Shown piece by piece: positions 1-4,942 of a DNA stretch of 5,339 nucleotides. Position 1 is the first letter of the stretch. The number at the start of each line of letters is the position of its first letter. The stretch comes from Deltaproteobacteria bacterium (GTDB lineage Bacteria; Desulfobacterota; Desulfobaccia; Desulfobaccales; 0-14-0-80-60-11). The stretch lies in NCBI GenBank assembly GCA_016874945.1, contig VGSO01000214.1:1-5339 (forward strand), read 5' to 3'. The notes below the pieces were generated by a model, which had not been told where the DNA came from, made no database searches, and saw nothing but the letters and a program-made list of their open reading frames with translations. A program made the translations under genes and the position numbers.

Positions 1-1239
1 CCCTCTCCTCCGCCTTCTCCGGCGCGTCCGGCGGGGTTTGGGTTTGGAGGGCCGGGGCGTTATTTCCAGGGGCCGGCACTCCCCCAGCAGGTCTTTATCC
101 GGGGTCTCTTTGATCTGGTGCAGCAGCCAGACCTCGGGGAAGGCCGCCAGGCGCTGGTAGCGGACGGGAATGGGCCGCTGTTGGCGTTCAAGATCCGCCG
201 CGATCTCTTCCAGGGCCAGCATCAGGGCCACTTCGTCCCGGCGCTGGCGGGGAAATTCGATGCCCCCCAGGGCCTCGGGCAATTTTTCGTGGATGAATTC
301 CCGCAGCTCTTTAAAGCTCCCGGGCCGGGATTCCCGTTCCAGGAGAGGGGTAAAAAAAACCGCCCATATAAGGCTGTCGGAGAGATGGTAACTTGCATTA
401 ACCAGGCGGTCCAGGCGTCCCATGAGATCCACCAGGCGCTGTTCCCCCCGGGGGTCCAGGCGGGAGTCCCAGGCCGGGAAGATGGCGTAAAACAGGCGGG
501 AGCGCAGCAACAAGTCGAAAAACGGTCCCGCCGCGGCGCTGTGGAAATCCTTAAGGAGTTCGTCCCGCACCCGGGCCGGGGCGCAGGTGCGGATGAGATG
601 GCCCAGGGTCCGGATTTCCTCCCAGCTGCCGGGGTCGATGGCGAAGCCGGTGCGGGCCGCGTGGCGCAATACCCGCAACATACGCACCGGGTCCCGGACA
701 AAGCGCACCCCGGGGTCGCCGATGACCCGGATGCGGCCGGCCCTGAGGTCCTCCAGTCCCCCCACGTAGTCCACCAGGGAAAAGCCTTCGATGTTGTAAA
801 ACAGCGCGTTGATGGTGAGGTCCCGGCGCAGGGCGTCTTCCGCCGGGGTGCCGTAAGCTTTATCCCGGGCCGGGACGGCTTCTTCCCCGGTTTCATCAAA
901 CTCGGAGCGACGCCGGAAGGTGGAAACCTCCACGATGTGAGCGCCCCGGAAAAAGACCTGGACCAGCCGGAAGCGGCGGCCGATGATGCGGCTGTTGCGG
1001 AACAGCTTGCGGATTTCCCCGGGGCGGGCGTCGGTGACCACGTCGAAATCCTTGGGCTTTTTTCCCAGCAGCAAATCCCGGACGCTGCCCCCCACCAGAT
1101 AGGCCAGGTAGCCGGCATGGTGGAGGCGGTACAGCACCTTGAGGGCCTCCACCGAGATATCCTTCCGGGAGAGCTGATGCTCCGGGCGGGGGACGATGCG
1201 GGGTTGAGGGATAGGAGATTCCTGGTGTTTCGGCCGCAT
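1..1239 (-). CDS. pcnB: Poly(A) polymerase I (PcnB), 3' end cut by window edge
   Basis: This template-independent nucleotidyltransferase adds 3' A-tails to RNA and so promotes decay by exonucleases; it acts in the cytoplasm. The frame is open from ATG 1239 to base 1, giving 413 residues without a stop; E. coli PcnB is about 450-465 residues. Visible in order: the bacterial PAP-type N-terminus PRPEHQLSRKDIS (17-29), the class II nucleotidyltransferase core GGSVRD (50-55) with metal-binding D64-F-D66, the block IIGRRFRL (85-92) that separates poly(A) polymerases from CCA-adding enzymes, RRDLTINAL (138-146), and RDPVRMLR (182-189). A proline/arginine-rich tail from about 395 ends the visible part, like the basic RNA-binding tail of E. 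coli PcnB. An in-frame stop lies upstream at 1282-1284, and ATG 1239 is the only ATG before the conserved region. No Shine-Dalgarno is visible. A CCA-adding enzyme is the alternative, but the N-terminus, GRRFRL block and basic tail argue against it. Confidence 0.93.
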   Translation of the reverse strand, partial: MRPKHQESPIPQPRIVPRPEHQLSRKDISVEALKVLYRLHHAGYLAYLVGGSVRDLLLGKKPKDFDVVTDARPGEIRKLFRNSRIIGRRFRLVQVFFRGAHIVEVSTFRRRSEFDETGEEAVPARDKAYGTPAEDALRRDLTINALFYNIEGFSLVDYVGGLEDLRAGRIRVIGDPGVRFVRDPVRMLRVLRHAARTGFAIDPGSWEEIRTLGHLIRTCAPARVRDELLKDFHSAAAGPFFDLLLRSRLFYAIFPAWDSRLDPRGEQRLVDLMGRLDRLVNASYHLSDSLIWAVFFTPLLERESRPGSFKELREFIHEKLPEALGGIEFPRQRRDEVALMLALEEIAADLERQQRPIPVRYQRLAAFPEVWLLHQIKETPDKDLLGECRPLEITPRPSKPKPRRTRRRRRRRG

Positions 1240-1246
1240 AGGAAAA

Positions 1247-1275
1247 ATTATAGGAGATATTCTTTGATTTTGTAA
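1247..1275 (-). promoter_or_regulatory. Candidate sigma70 promoter of pcnB, possibly leaderless
   Basis: Read on the minus strand, a perfect -10 hexamer TATAAT lies at 1252-1247, with TTACAA (three of six matches to TTGACA) 17 bp upstream at 1275-1270. The start site expected about 7 bases after the -10 box falls at about 1240, one base before the ATG at 1239. With no Shine-Dalgarno visible, this fits a leaderless mRNA. The -35 is weak, so the call rests mainly on the -10 box and its position. Confidence 0.45.
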
Positions 1276-1287
1276 CAACTTTTAGAG

Positions 1288-1366
1288 ATTAATCCCATTT
1301 ATCCGGGACCATGGCAAAAAAACCTTCACTCCAGGGCGCCAAGAGGCACACGCACAGGGGATTAAT
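1288..1366. repeat. Spaced inverted repeat in the pcnB-pgpA spacer
   Basis: ATTAATCCC at 1288-1296 is matched by its exact reverse complement GGGATTAAT at 1358-1366, with 61 bp between. The interior contains an A-run followed by CCTTCACTCCAGG and GGCGCCAAG. This resembles, from memory, a degenerate copy of dispersed intergenic repeats common in MAG-type bacterial genomes. It could equally be a chance 9-bp match. No gene is visible in 1240-1401. Confidence 0.3.
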
Positions 1367-1381
1367 GACCAGGCAGGATTA

Positions 1382-1410
1382 TTGACAATAAGTTCAAATC
1401 CATGTATTCG
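1382..1410 (+). promoter_or_regulatory. Candidate promoter for pgpA-cinA
   Basis: A perfect -35 hexamer TTGACA lies at 1382-1387. A weak -10 (TATTCG, three of six matches) lies 17 bp downstream at 1405-1410. Transcription would then begin near 1417. That is downstream of the first possible pgpA ATG (1402) and just upstream of the second (1423). The weak -10 keeps this tentative. Confidence 0.35.
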
Positions 1411-1893
1411 GATGATGTTAAGATGGCTGCTGATTACCGACCGCCGCGGCGGCTTATCCTTTGTCTGGCCACTTGGGGAGGAGCGGGCTTCCTGCCCCTG
1501 GCCCCGGGCACCTGGGGGTCCCTGGCGGCGCTGCCGCTGGGGTGGGCGCTCTCCTGGTCCGGCCCCTGGGGATACGGCCTGGGGGTGGCGGCAATTCTGG
1601 CCGCGGCCCTCTGGTCCTCCGGCCCGGCCCAAGACTGCCTGGGGGGAGAGGATCACCCCGCCATCGTCATTGACGAGGTGGCGGGCCAGCTCATCACCCT
1701 GGCGGGGGTGGCCCTTACCTGGCAAAACGTCCTGGCCGGTTTTATCATATTCCGCCTGCTGGACATCATCAAACCCTGGCCCATCCGCTGGCTCAGCCGC
1801 GGCCCCTCGGGAAGCCTGGAAGTGGTGATAGATGATGTAATGGCAGGGGTGATGGCGCGGCTGTTATTGGAAGTGATTTTTATCCACAGATGA
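1402..1893 (+). CDS. pgpA: Phosphatidylglycerophosphatase A
   Basis: This inner-membrane enzyme removes the phosphate from phosphatidylglycerophosphate to give phosphatidylglycerol. The 163 residues carry the PgpA family blocks in order: PGTWGS (35-40), DEVAGQLIT (91-99), GFIIFRLLDIIKPWPIR (113-129) and the acidic DD-x-x-AG (144-149), close to E. coli PgpA. Hydrophobic stretches at about 41-71, 93-120 and 146-160 fit a small multi-span membrane protein. Two in-frame ATGs compete: 1402, and 1423, which gives 156 residues starting MAADYRPP. Neither has a clear Shine-Dalgarno. A consensus -35 at 1382-1387 would start transcription after 1402, which favours 1423. The final codons for F-I-H-R and the TGA stop lie inside the inverted repeat 1879-1951, so the C-terminus appears shaped by that element. 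cinA starts 74 bp downstream on the same strand, so the two are likely co-transcribed. Confidence 0.93.
   Translation: MYSDDVKMAADYRPPRRLILCLATWGGAGFLPLAPGTWGSLAALPLGWALSWSGPWGYGLGVAAILAAALWSSGPAQDCLGGEDHPAIVIDEVAGQLITLAGVALTWQNVLAGFIIFRLLDIIKPWPIRWLSRGPSGSLEVVIDDVMAGVMARLLLEVIFIHR
1880..1888 (+). promoter_or_regulatory. Exact DnaA-box consensus (left end of inverted repeat)
   Basis: The nonamer TTATCCACA matches the high-affinity DnaA box consensus TTATNCACA exactly. It overlaps the last codons of pgpA and mirrors a second box at 1942-1950. Binding by DnaA is inferred from sequence only; the match may be an accident of the repeat family's sequence. Confidence 0.4.
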
Positions 1894-1941
1894 CACAGAT
1901 TTTCACAGATTATTAATAAATCTGCGTTAATCTGTGTAATC

Positions 1942-1950
1942 TGTGGATAA
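1942..1950 (-). promoter_or_regulatory. Exact DnaA-box consensus (right end of inverted repeat)
   Basis: TGTGGATAA on the plus strand is TTATCCACA on the minus strand, an exact DnaA-box consensus facing the left box. It ends 17 bp before the cinA ATG and 6 bp before its Shine-Dalgarno, so a bound protein could affect cinA expression. Function is unproven. Confidence 0.4.
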
Positions 1951-1956
1951 ACTTTT

Positions 1957-1961
1957 AAGGA
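1957..1961 (+). promoter_or_regulatory. Ribosome binding site of cinA
   Basis: AAGGA lies 6 bases upstream of ATG 1968 and fixes that codon as the cinA start. It begins 5 bp after the inverted repeat ends. Confidence 0.7.
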
Positions 1962-1967
1962 ATTCCC

Positions 1968-3200
1968 ATGCTCGGAGAAATCATCGCCACCGGCACGGAG
2001 CTGATCACCGGCCGGGTGGCGGATTTTAACGCCCGGTATGCGGCCCGGCGCCTCCACGAGGCGGGGCTGGAGGTGCAGTGCATCACCATGTTGGGGGACC
2101 GGGCGCCCCTGTTTCAGGAGGTCCTGCGCCTGGGGATTAGCAGATCCCGGTTCCTTATCATCACCGGAGGGTTGGGGCCTACCGAGGATGACATCACCGC
2201 CGCGGCCGCCGCCGAAACCCTGGGCCTAAAGCTTCTCCGGGATGAAGCGCTACTGGCCCGCATCAAAAAATGCCTGGAAGAGCGGCAAATTCCCTGGGAG
2301 GAGCGCTACGCCCGGCTGGCCCTCATCCCCCAGGGGGCCATGGTGTTGGACCCCGGGGGGGCGGCCTGCGGGTTTTCCTTAAAGCATAACGACACCCGGC
2401 TTTATTTCTTACCTGGGGTGCCCCGGGAGATGCAGCTTTTGTTTGACCATTACGTGCTCCCCAGCCTGGTGGGCTGGTGCGGGGCTGGGGCCTGCCTGGT
2501 GCAGCGGACGCTGCGCCTGTTCGGGATTTCCGAGACCCAAATCCAGGAAGTGATCTCCCGGCTGGCTGAATTTCAGCAAGGGGTGACGGTGGGGCTGTAT
2601 CCCAATTTTCCCGAAAACCACCTTAGCATAACGCTGCGGGGGAAAGACCGCCCGGCGATGGAAGAAAATATGGCGCGCCTGGTGGCGGCCCTGGCCCAGG
2701 AAGTGGGGGATACCCTGCTGGGGCCGGCGGAGACGCCCCTGGAAGACCTGGTAGGACAGCTTTTAAGAGCTAAGGGCCTCAGCCTGGCGGTGGCCGAGTC
2801 CTGCACCGGCGGACTCATCGGCCACCGCCTCACCAATATTGCCGGGTCTTCGGACTACTTTCTGGGCGGGGTGATTTCCTACAGCAACGAAGCCAAGATG
2901 GACCTGCTGCGGGTGCCGCCGGAAACCCTGGCCCGGCGCGGCGCGGTGAGCGCCGAAACCGCGGTGGCCATGGCCCGGGGGGTGAGGGCCGTGTTCCGGG
3001 CCGACGTCGGCCTGTCGGTGACGGGCATTGCCGGCCCCACCGGCGGCAGTCCGGAGAAGCCCGTGGGCACGGTCTATATTGGATTAGCCACCCCCCAGAC
3101 AGTGGAATGGTTTCACTATCTCTTTCACGGCGGCCGGGAAGAGATCAAGGTGCTCTCGGCCCAGATGGCCCTGGACCGCCTGCGCCGGGTACTGAAATAG
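1968..3200 (+). CDS. cinA: CinA family protein: COG1058 domain plus nicotinamide-nucleotide amidase domain
   Basis: The product has 410 residues, the normal CinA length, with both domains complete. The N-terminal MoaB/MogA-like COG1058 domain shows GTELITG (9-15), TGGLGPTEDD (66-75) and FLPGVPREM (147-155). In studied CinA proteins this domain is an ADP-ribose pyrophosphatase. The C-terminal PncC-type domain carries AESCTGG (276-282) with the presumed nucleophile S278, YSNEAK (305-310), and GIAGPTGGS followed by KPVGT (353-368). In this family it deamidates nicotinamide mononucleotide to nicotinate mononucleotide in pyridine-nucleotide recycling. No signal peptide or membrane segment is seen, so it is cytoplasmic. 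The name comes from competence/damage-inducible operons with recA in Gram-positive bacteria. An AAGGA Shine-Dalgarno supports ATG 1968. The gene probably shares a transcript with pgpA. The assignment is secure; in vivo activity is inferred from the family. Confidence 0.96.
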   Translation: MLGEIIATGTELITGRVADFNARYAARRLHEAGLEVQCITMLGDRAPLFQEVLRLGISRSRFLIITGGLGPTEDDITAAAAAETLGLKLLRDEALLARIKKCLEERQIPWEERYARLALIPQGAMVLDPGGAACGFSLKHNDTRLYFLPGVPREMQLLFDHYVLPSLVGWCGAGACLVQRTLRLFGISETQIQEVISRLAEFQQGVTVGLYPNFPENHLSITLRGKDRPAMEENMARLVAALAQEVGDTLLGPAETPLEDLVGQLLRAKGLSLAVAESCTGGLIGHRLTNIAGSSDYFLGGVISYSNEAKMDLLRVPPETLARRGAVSAETAVAMARGVRAVFRADVGLSVTGIAGPTGGSPEKPVGTVYIGLATPQTVEWFHYLFHGGREEIKVLSAQMALDRLRRVLK

Positions 3201-3215
3201 CTTTCAGTTTTCAGT
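3191..3215 (+). repeat. Inverted and tandem heptamers at the cinA stop codon
   Basis: ACTGAAA (3191-3197) is followed, after a 4-base loop containing part of the cinA stop codon, by its complement TTTCAGT (3202-3208), then by a second tandem copy (3209-3215). The stem is 7 bp and AT-rich. The following sequence is an A-run rather than a T-run, so it does not look like a plus-strand terminator. Confidence 0.5.
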
Positions 3216-3242
3216 TGTAAAAAAAAAATGATATTAGATAAT
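3215..3242 (+). promoter_or_regulatory. Candidate promoter for the SBBP-repeat gene
   Basis: TTGTAA (3215-3220, four of six matches to TTGACA) is separated by 16 bp, mostly an A-tract, from GATAAT (3237-3242, five of six matches to TATAAT). Transcription would start near 3249 and leave an untranslated leader of about 110 bases before ATG 3360. The region is AT-rich, so chance matches are possible. Confidence 0.38.
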
Positions 3243-3289
3243 TTCTATATAACTTCGTTTTCAAATTGCGGATTGCTACGGCCTTGGAA

Positions 3290-3301
3290 CTGGAACTGTC
3301 T
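3290..3301 (+). repeat. 12-bp direct repeat, left copy
   Basis: CTGGAACTGTCT is identical to 4899-4910. The two copies lie in the spacers on either side of the SBBP gene. The left copy is the tail of a tandem TGGAAC duplication (3285-3296). Confidence 0.55.
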
Positions 3302-3348
3302 TTTGCGGATGACTCCGGTTTTCTTGCATAAAGCCTGCTACCATTAAA

Positions 3349-3354
3349 AAGGAG
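3349..3354 (+). promoter_or_regulatory. Strong ribosome binding site of the SBBP gene
   Basis: AAGGAG lies 5 bases upstream of ATG 3360, the strongest Shine-Dalgarno in the window. It decides this start over the out-of-frame ATGs at 3355 and 3364. Confidence 0.8.
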
Positions 3355-3359
3355 ATGGT

Positions 3360-4766
3360 ATGAATGTCTTTCTGGCGTTCTTCATGGCCCTTATCTTTCC
3401 CAGTCTCCTGCTCGCTTCACCAGCATACTCCACCCCCGACCTTCAAGAAGATATTATCAAAACCTCAGAAGGAGCCATGGTGGAGACGGAGTGGGTCAGG
3501 CGCTACCACGGGCCGACAAACGCCATTAATGAAGCCAGGGCCATAGCAGTTGACAATCAAGGCAACGTCTATGTAACCGGGGCAGCTGACGGTTACAGCA
3601 CCATCAAATACAGTCCCACCGGTCAACGGCTCTGGGTGCGTCGTTACTTAGGGGCTGACGGGAACGGGGGTGGTGCCAATGCTCTGGCCTTGGACAGTCA
3701 AGGCAATGTTTATGTCACCGGTTCTGCGTTTAATTCCTGGCACTGTTTAGATTTCGCCACCATCAAGTACAGCCCCGGCGGAAAGGAACTCTGGGTGAGC
3801 CATTACTATTTCGGTGATCCCTACAACGGGAATAATGCGGCCCGTGCTATCGCGGTAGACGGCCAAGGCAACGTCTATGTCACCGGCTGTTCAGAAGGAA
3901 CTTTCGAGAATTGGGATTATGCCACCGTCAAATACAATTCCAGCGGCAAGCAGGTCTGGGCCCGCCGCTATGAGGGCCCGGCAAAGGGCCGAGATATGGC
4001 CGTTGCCATGGCGTTGGACAGCCAGGGCAACATCCTGGTCACCGGCTCCTCTGAGGGAGTCGCCACCGGGGATGACTACCTGACCATCAAGTACAGCCCC
4101 CAGGGAAAACGGCTCTGGGTAAAGCGTTACAACGGCCCGGGCAACGGTGCTGATGTGGCCCGGGCCATGGCCGTGGATGGGGCGGGCAATGTTTACGTCA
4201 CCGGTTCCTCAGATGGCGGCTCCGTATATTCCGGCGGCCCCGGCCATGACTACGCTACCATCAAATACAGCCCCGAGGGGAAACAGCTCTGGGTGAGCCG
4301 TTACAACGGTCCTGGATACTATACCGACTACGCTACGGCCATCGCCGTGGACGGTCAGGGAAACATTTTTGTCACCGGTACATCGTATCATACCTTCTAC
4401 AATTATGATGTCGCCACCATCAAGTACAATCCCGACGGCCAGCTTCTCTGGGTACGGCGCTATAATGGTCCCGATAAAACCTTGGTCGATCTGGCCAACG
4501 CTCTGGCCCTGGACCAGGCGGGCAACGTTTATGTCACCGGGGCCACCGAGACTTGGACCGGCAGCGCCAATTACCTTACCCTGAAATACAGTGCTGATGG
4601 CAAACGGCTATGGGTGCGCAGTTACAATGGACCCGGCCCCGGAGCTCCTGGGGACCATGCACTGGCGGTGGCCGTAAACAACCAGGGGAATGTCTATATC
4701 ACCGGCCATTCAACAGGTAAGGATGACAGAAGGGACTACCTCACCATCAAGTACCACCAACCCTAG
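3360..4766 (+). CDS. Secreted SBBP-repeat beta-propeller protein
   Basis: The 468-residue product starts with a hydrophobic signal-like segment (4-18, LAFFMALIFPSLLL core) and a possible signal peptidase I site after A22-Y-S24. The n-region has no Lys or Arg, which is unusual. There is no lipobox cysteine. From W45 to the end the protein is eight repeats of 47-58 residues starting at W45, W92, W145, W200, W253, W311, W364 and W418. Each follows the scheme W-V-R-R-Y-N-G-P, then A-x-A-V/L-D-x-Q-G-N-V-Y-V-T-G, then D-Y-x-T-I-K-Y-S-P-x-G-K. This is the SBBP (beta-propeller repeat) pattern. No catalytic motif is visible, so a binding or surface role is inferred and the ligand is unknown. The gene has its own promoter candidate and strong Shine-Dalgarno, lower GC than cinA, and separates cinA from thpR. 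The family call is firm; the function is not known. Confidence 0.93.
   Translation: MNVFLAFFMALIFPSLLLASPAYSTPDLQEDIIKTSEGAMVETEWVRRYHGPTNAINEARAIAVDNQGNVYVTGAADGYSTIKYSPTGQRLWVRRYLGADGNGGGANALALDSQGNVYVTGSAFNSWHCLDFATIKYSPGGKELWVSHYYFGDPYNGNNAARAIAVDGQGNVYVTGCSEGTFENWDYATVKYNSSGKQVWARRYEGPAKGRDMAVAMALDSQGNILVTGSSEGVATGDDYLTIKYSPQGKRLWVKRYNGPGNGADVARAMAVDGAGNVYVTGSSDGGSVYSGGPGHDYATIKYSPEGKQLWVSRYNGPGYYTDYATAIAVDGQGNIFVTGTSYHTFYNYDVATIKYNPDGQLLWVRRYNGPDKTLVDLANALALDQAGNVYVTGATETWTGSANYLTLKYSADGKRLWVRSYNGPGPGAPGDHALAVAVNNQGNVYITGHSTGKDDRRDYLTIKYHQP
3492..4763 (+). repeat. Eight tandem SBBP-coding units
   Basis: The units start at 3492, 3633, 3792, 3957, 4116, 4290, 4449 and 4611 and are 141-174 bp long (the last is 153 bp). 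Recurrent DNA segments include ACCATCAAGTACAG, CTCTGGGT, GGCAACGT and TATGTCACCGG. The units differ most in the loop between the T-G and the T-I-K-Y segments, where most of the length variation falls. Confidence 0.85.
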
Positions 4767-4772
4767 TGGCTG

Positions 4773-4796
4773 GGGGCTTTAAAAAGCCCCTATTCT
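4773..4796 (+). terminator. Weak intrinsic terminator candidate after the SBBP gene
   Basis: GGGGC (4773-4777) pairs with GCCCC (4786-4790), and the TTT/AAA inner bases may extend the stem by one or two pairs. It begins 7 bases after the TAG stop. The downstream TATTCT is only a broken T-run, so termination may be inefficient. Confidence 0.45.
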
Positions 4797-4898
4797 AAAT
4801 CCTAAGATTTTGCTTCCTGCTGTGATAGGAAACGTATTCTTTCTATATCAAATAGAGACCCTGATAGATTTAGCGGGCAGCAAACATAGGAAAATAAC

Positions 4899-4910
4899 CT
4901 GGAACTGTCT
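4899..4910 (+). repeat. 12-bp direct repeat, right copy
   Basis: CTGGAACTGTCT is identical to 3290-3301. It runs directly into the 7-bp repeats before thpR. Confidence 0.55.
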
Positions 4911-4939
4911 GCTTACTGCTCACTGCTCACTGCTTACTG
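4905..4939 (+). repeat. Five degenerate 7-bp tandem repeats (CTNNCTG) abutting thpR
   Basis: The units are CTGTCTG, CTTACTG, CTCACTG, CTCACTG and CTTACTG, at 4905, 4912, 4919, 4926 and 4933. They end 3 bases before the thpR ATG and occupy the place where a Shine-Dalgarno would be expected. Short 7-bp arrays are known elsewhere, for example the STRR sequences of cyanobacteria. The rest of 4767-4942 shows no gene and no convincing promoter. Confidence 0.75.
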
Positions 4940-4942
4940 AAA

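Larger units (their letters stand above)
1879..1951. repeat. 73-bp imperfect inverted repeat with six 7-bp half-sites
   Basis: Arms 1879-1911 and 1919-1951 pair in 29 of 33 positions about a centre at 1915, with mismatches at 1892, 1902, 1903 and 1905. The left arm holds CACAGAT at 1885, 1894 and 1904. The right arm holds the complements ATCTGCG, ATCTGTG and ATCTGTG at 1920, 1930 and 1939. The half-sites are therefore 9-10 bp apart, close to one helical turn. The outer ends are TTTATCCACAGAT and its complement. From memory, sequences of this type recur between genes in many unrelated bacteria, and their function is unknown. The repeat overlaps the pgpA 3' end and stops 5 bp before the cinA Shine-Dalgarno. 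No U-run follows, so it is not a standard terminator. Confidence 0.85.

Noticed and set aside
222..1118. A 298-residue minus-strand open frame
   Set aside because: It is a shifted frame of pcnB, rich in Trp, Ser, Pro and Ala. The true frame one register over shows the GG and D-x-D motifs.
118..1275. A 385-residue open frame on the plus strand opposite pcnB
   Set aside because: It is codon-aligned with pcnB on the other strand, a common artefact in GC-rich genes. Its translation is low-complexity and matches no family I recognise, whereas the minus frame carries all PcnB motifs.
1282..1725. A 147-residue minus-strand open frame opposite pgpA
   Set aside because: The plus strand clearly encodes PgpA; the reverse translation is Gly/Arg/Pro-rich noise plus translated intergenic repeat.
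1879..1951. The inverted repeat read as a rho-independent terminator after pgpA
   Set aside because: The stem is AT-rich and long with no T-run after it on either strand, and cinA follows within 17 bp.
1653..2057. A 134-residue minus-strand open frame across the pgpA-cinA junction
   Set aside because: Its middle (ITQINADLL, ENLCHLWIK) is translation of the inverted repeat, a known source of spurious predicted proteins. The flanks lie antisense to real genes.
3201..3359. Small gene or structured RNA in the AT-rich spacer before the SBBP gene
   Set aside because: No frame with a ribosome site and no cloverleaf or riboswitch-like paired structure could be seen.
3355..3363. A minimal ATG-GTA-TGA reading frame whose stop overlaps the SBBP start
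   Set aside because: The Shine-Dalgarno AAGGAG directly abuts this ATG with no spacer, so initiation there is unlikely. The spacing suits ATG 3360.
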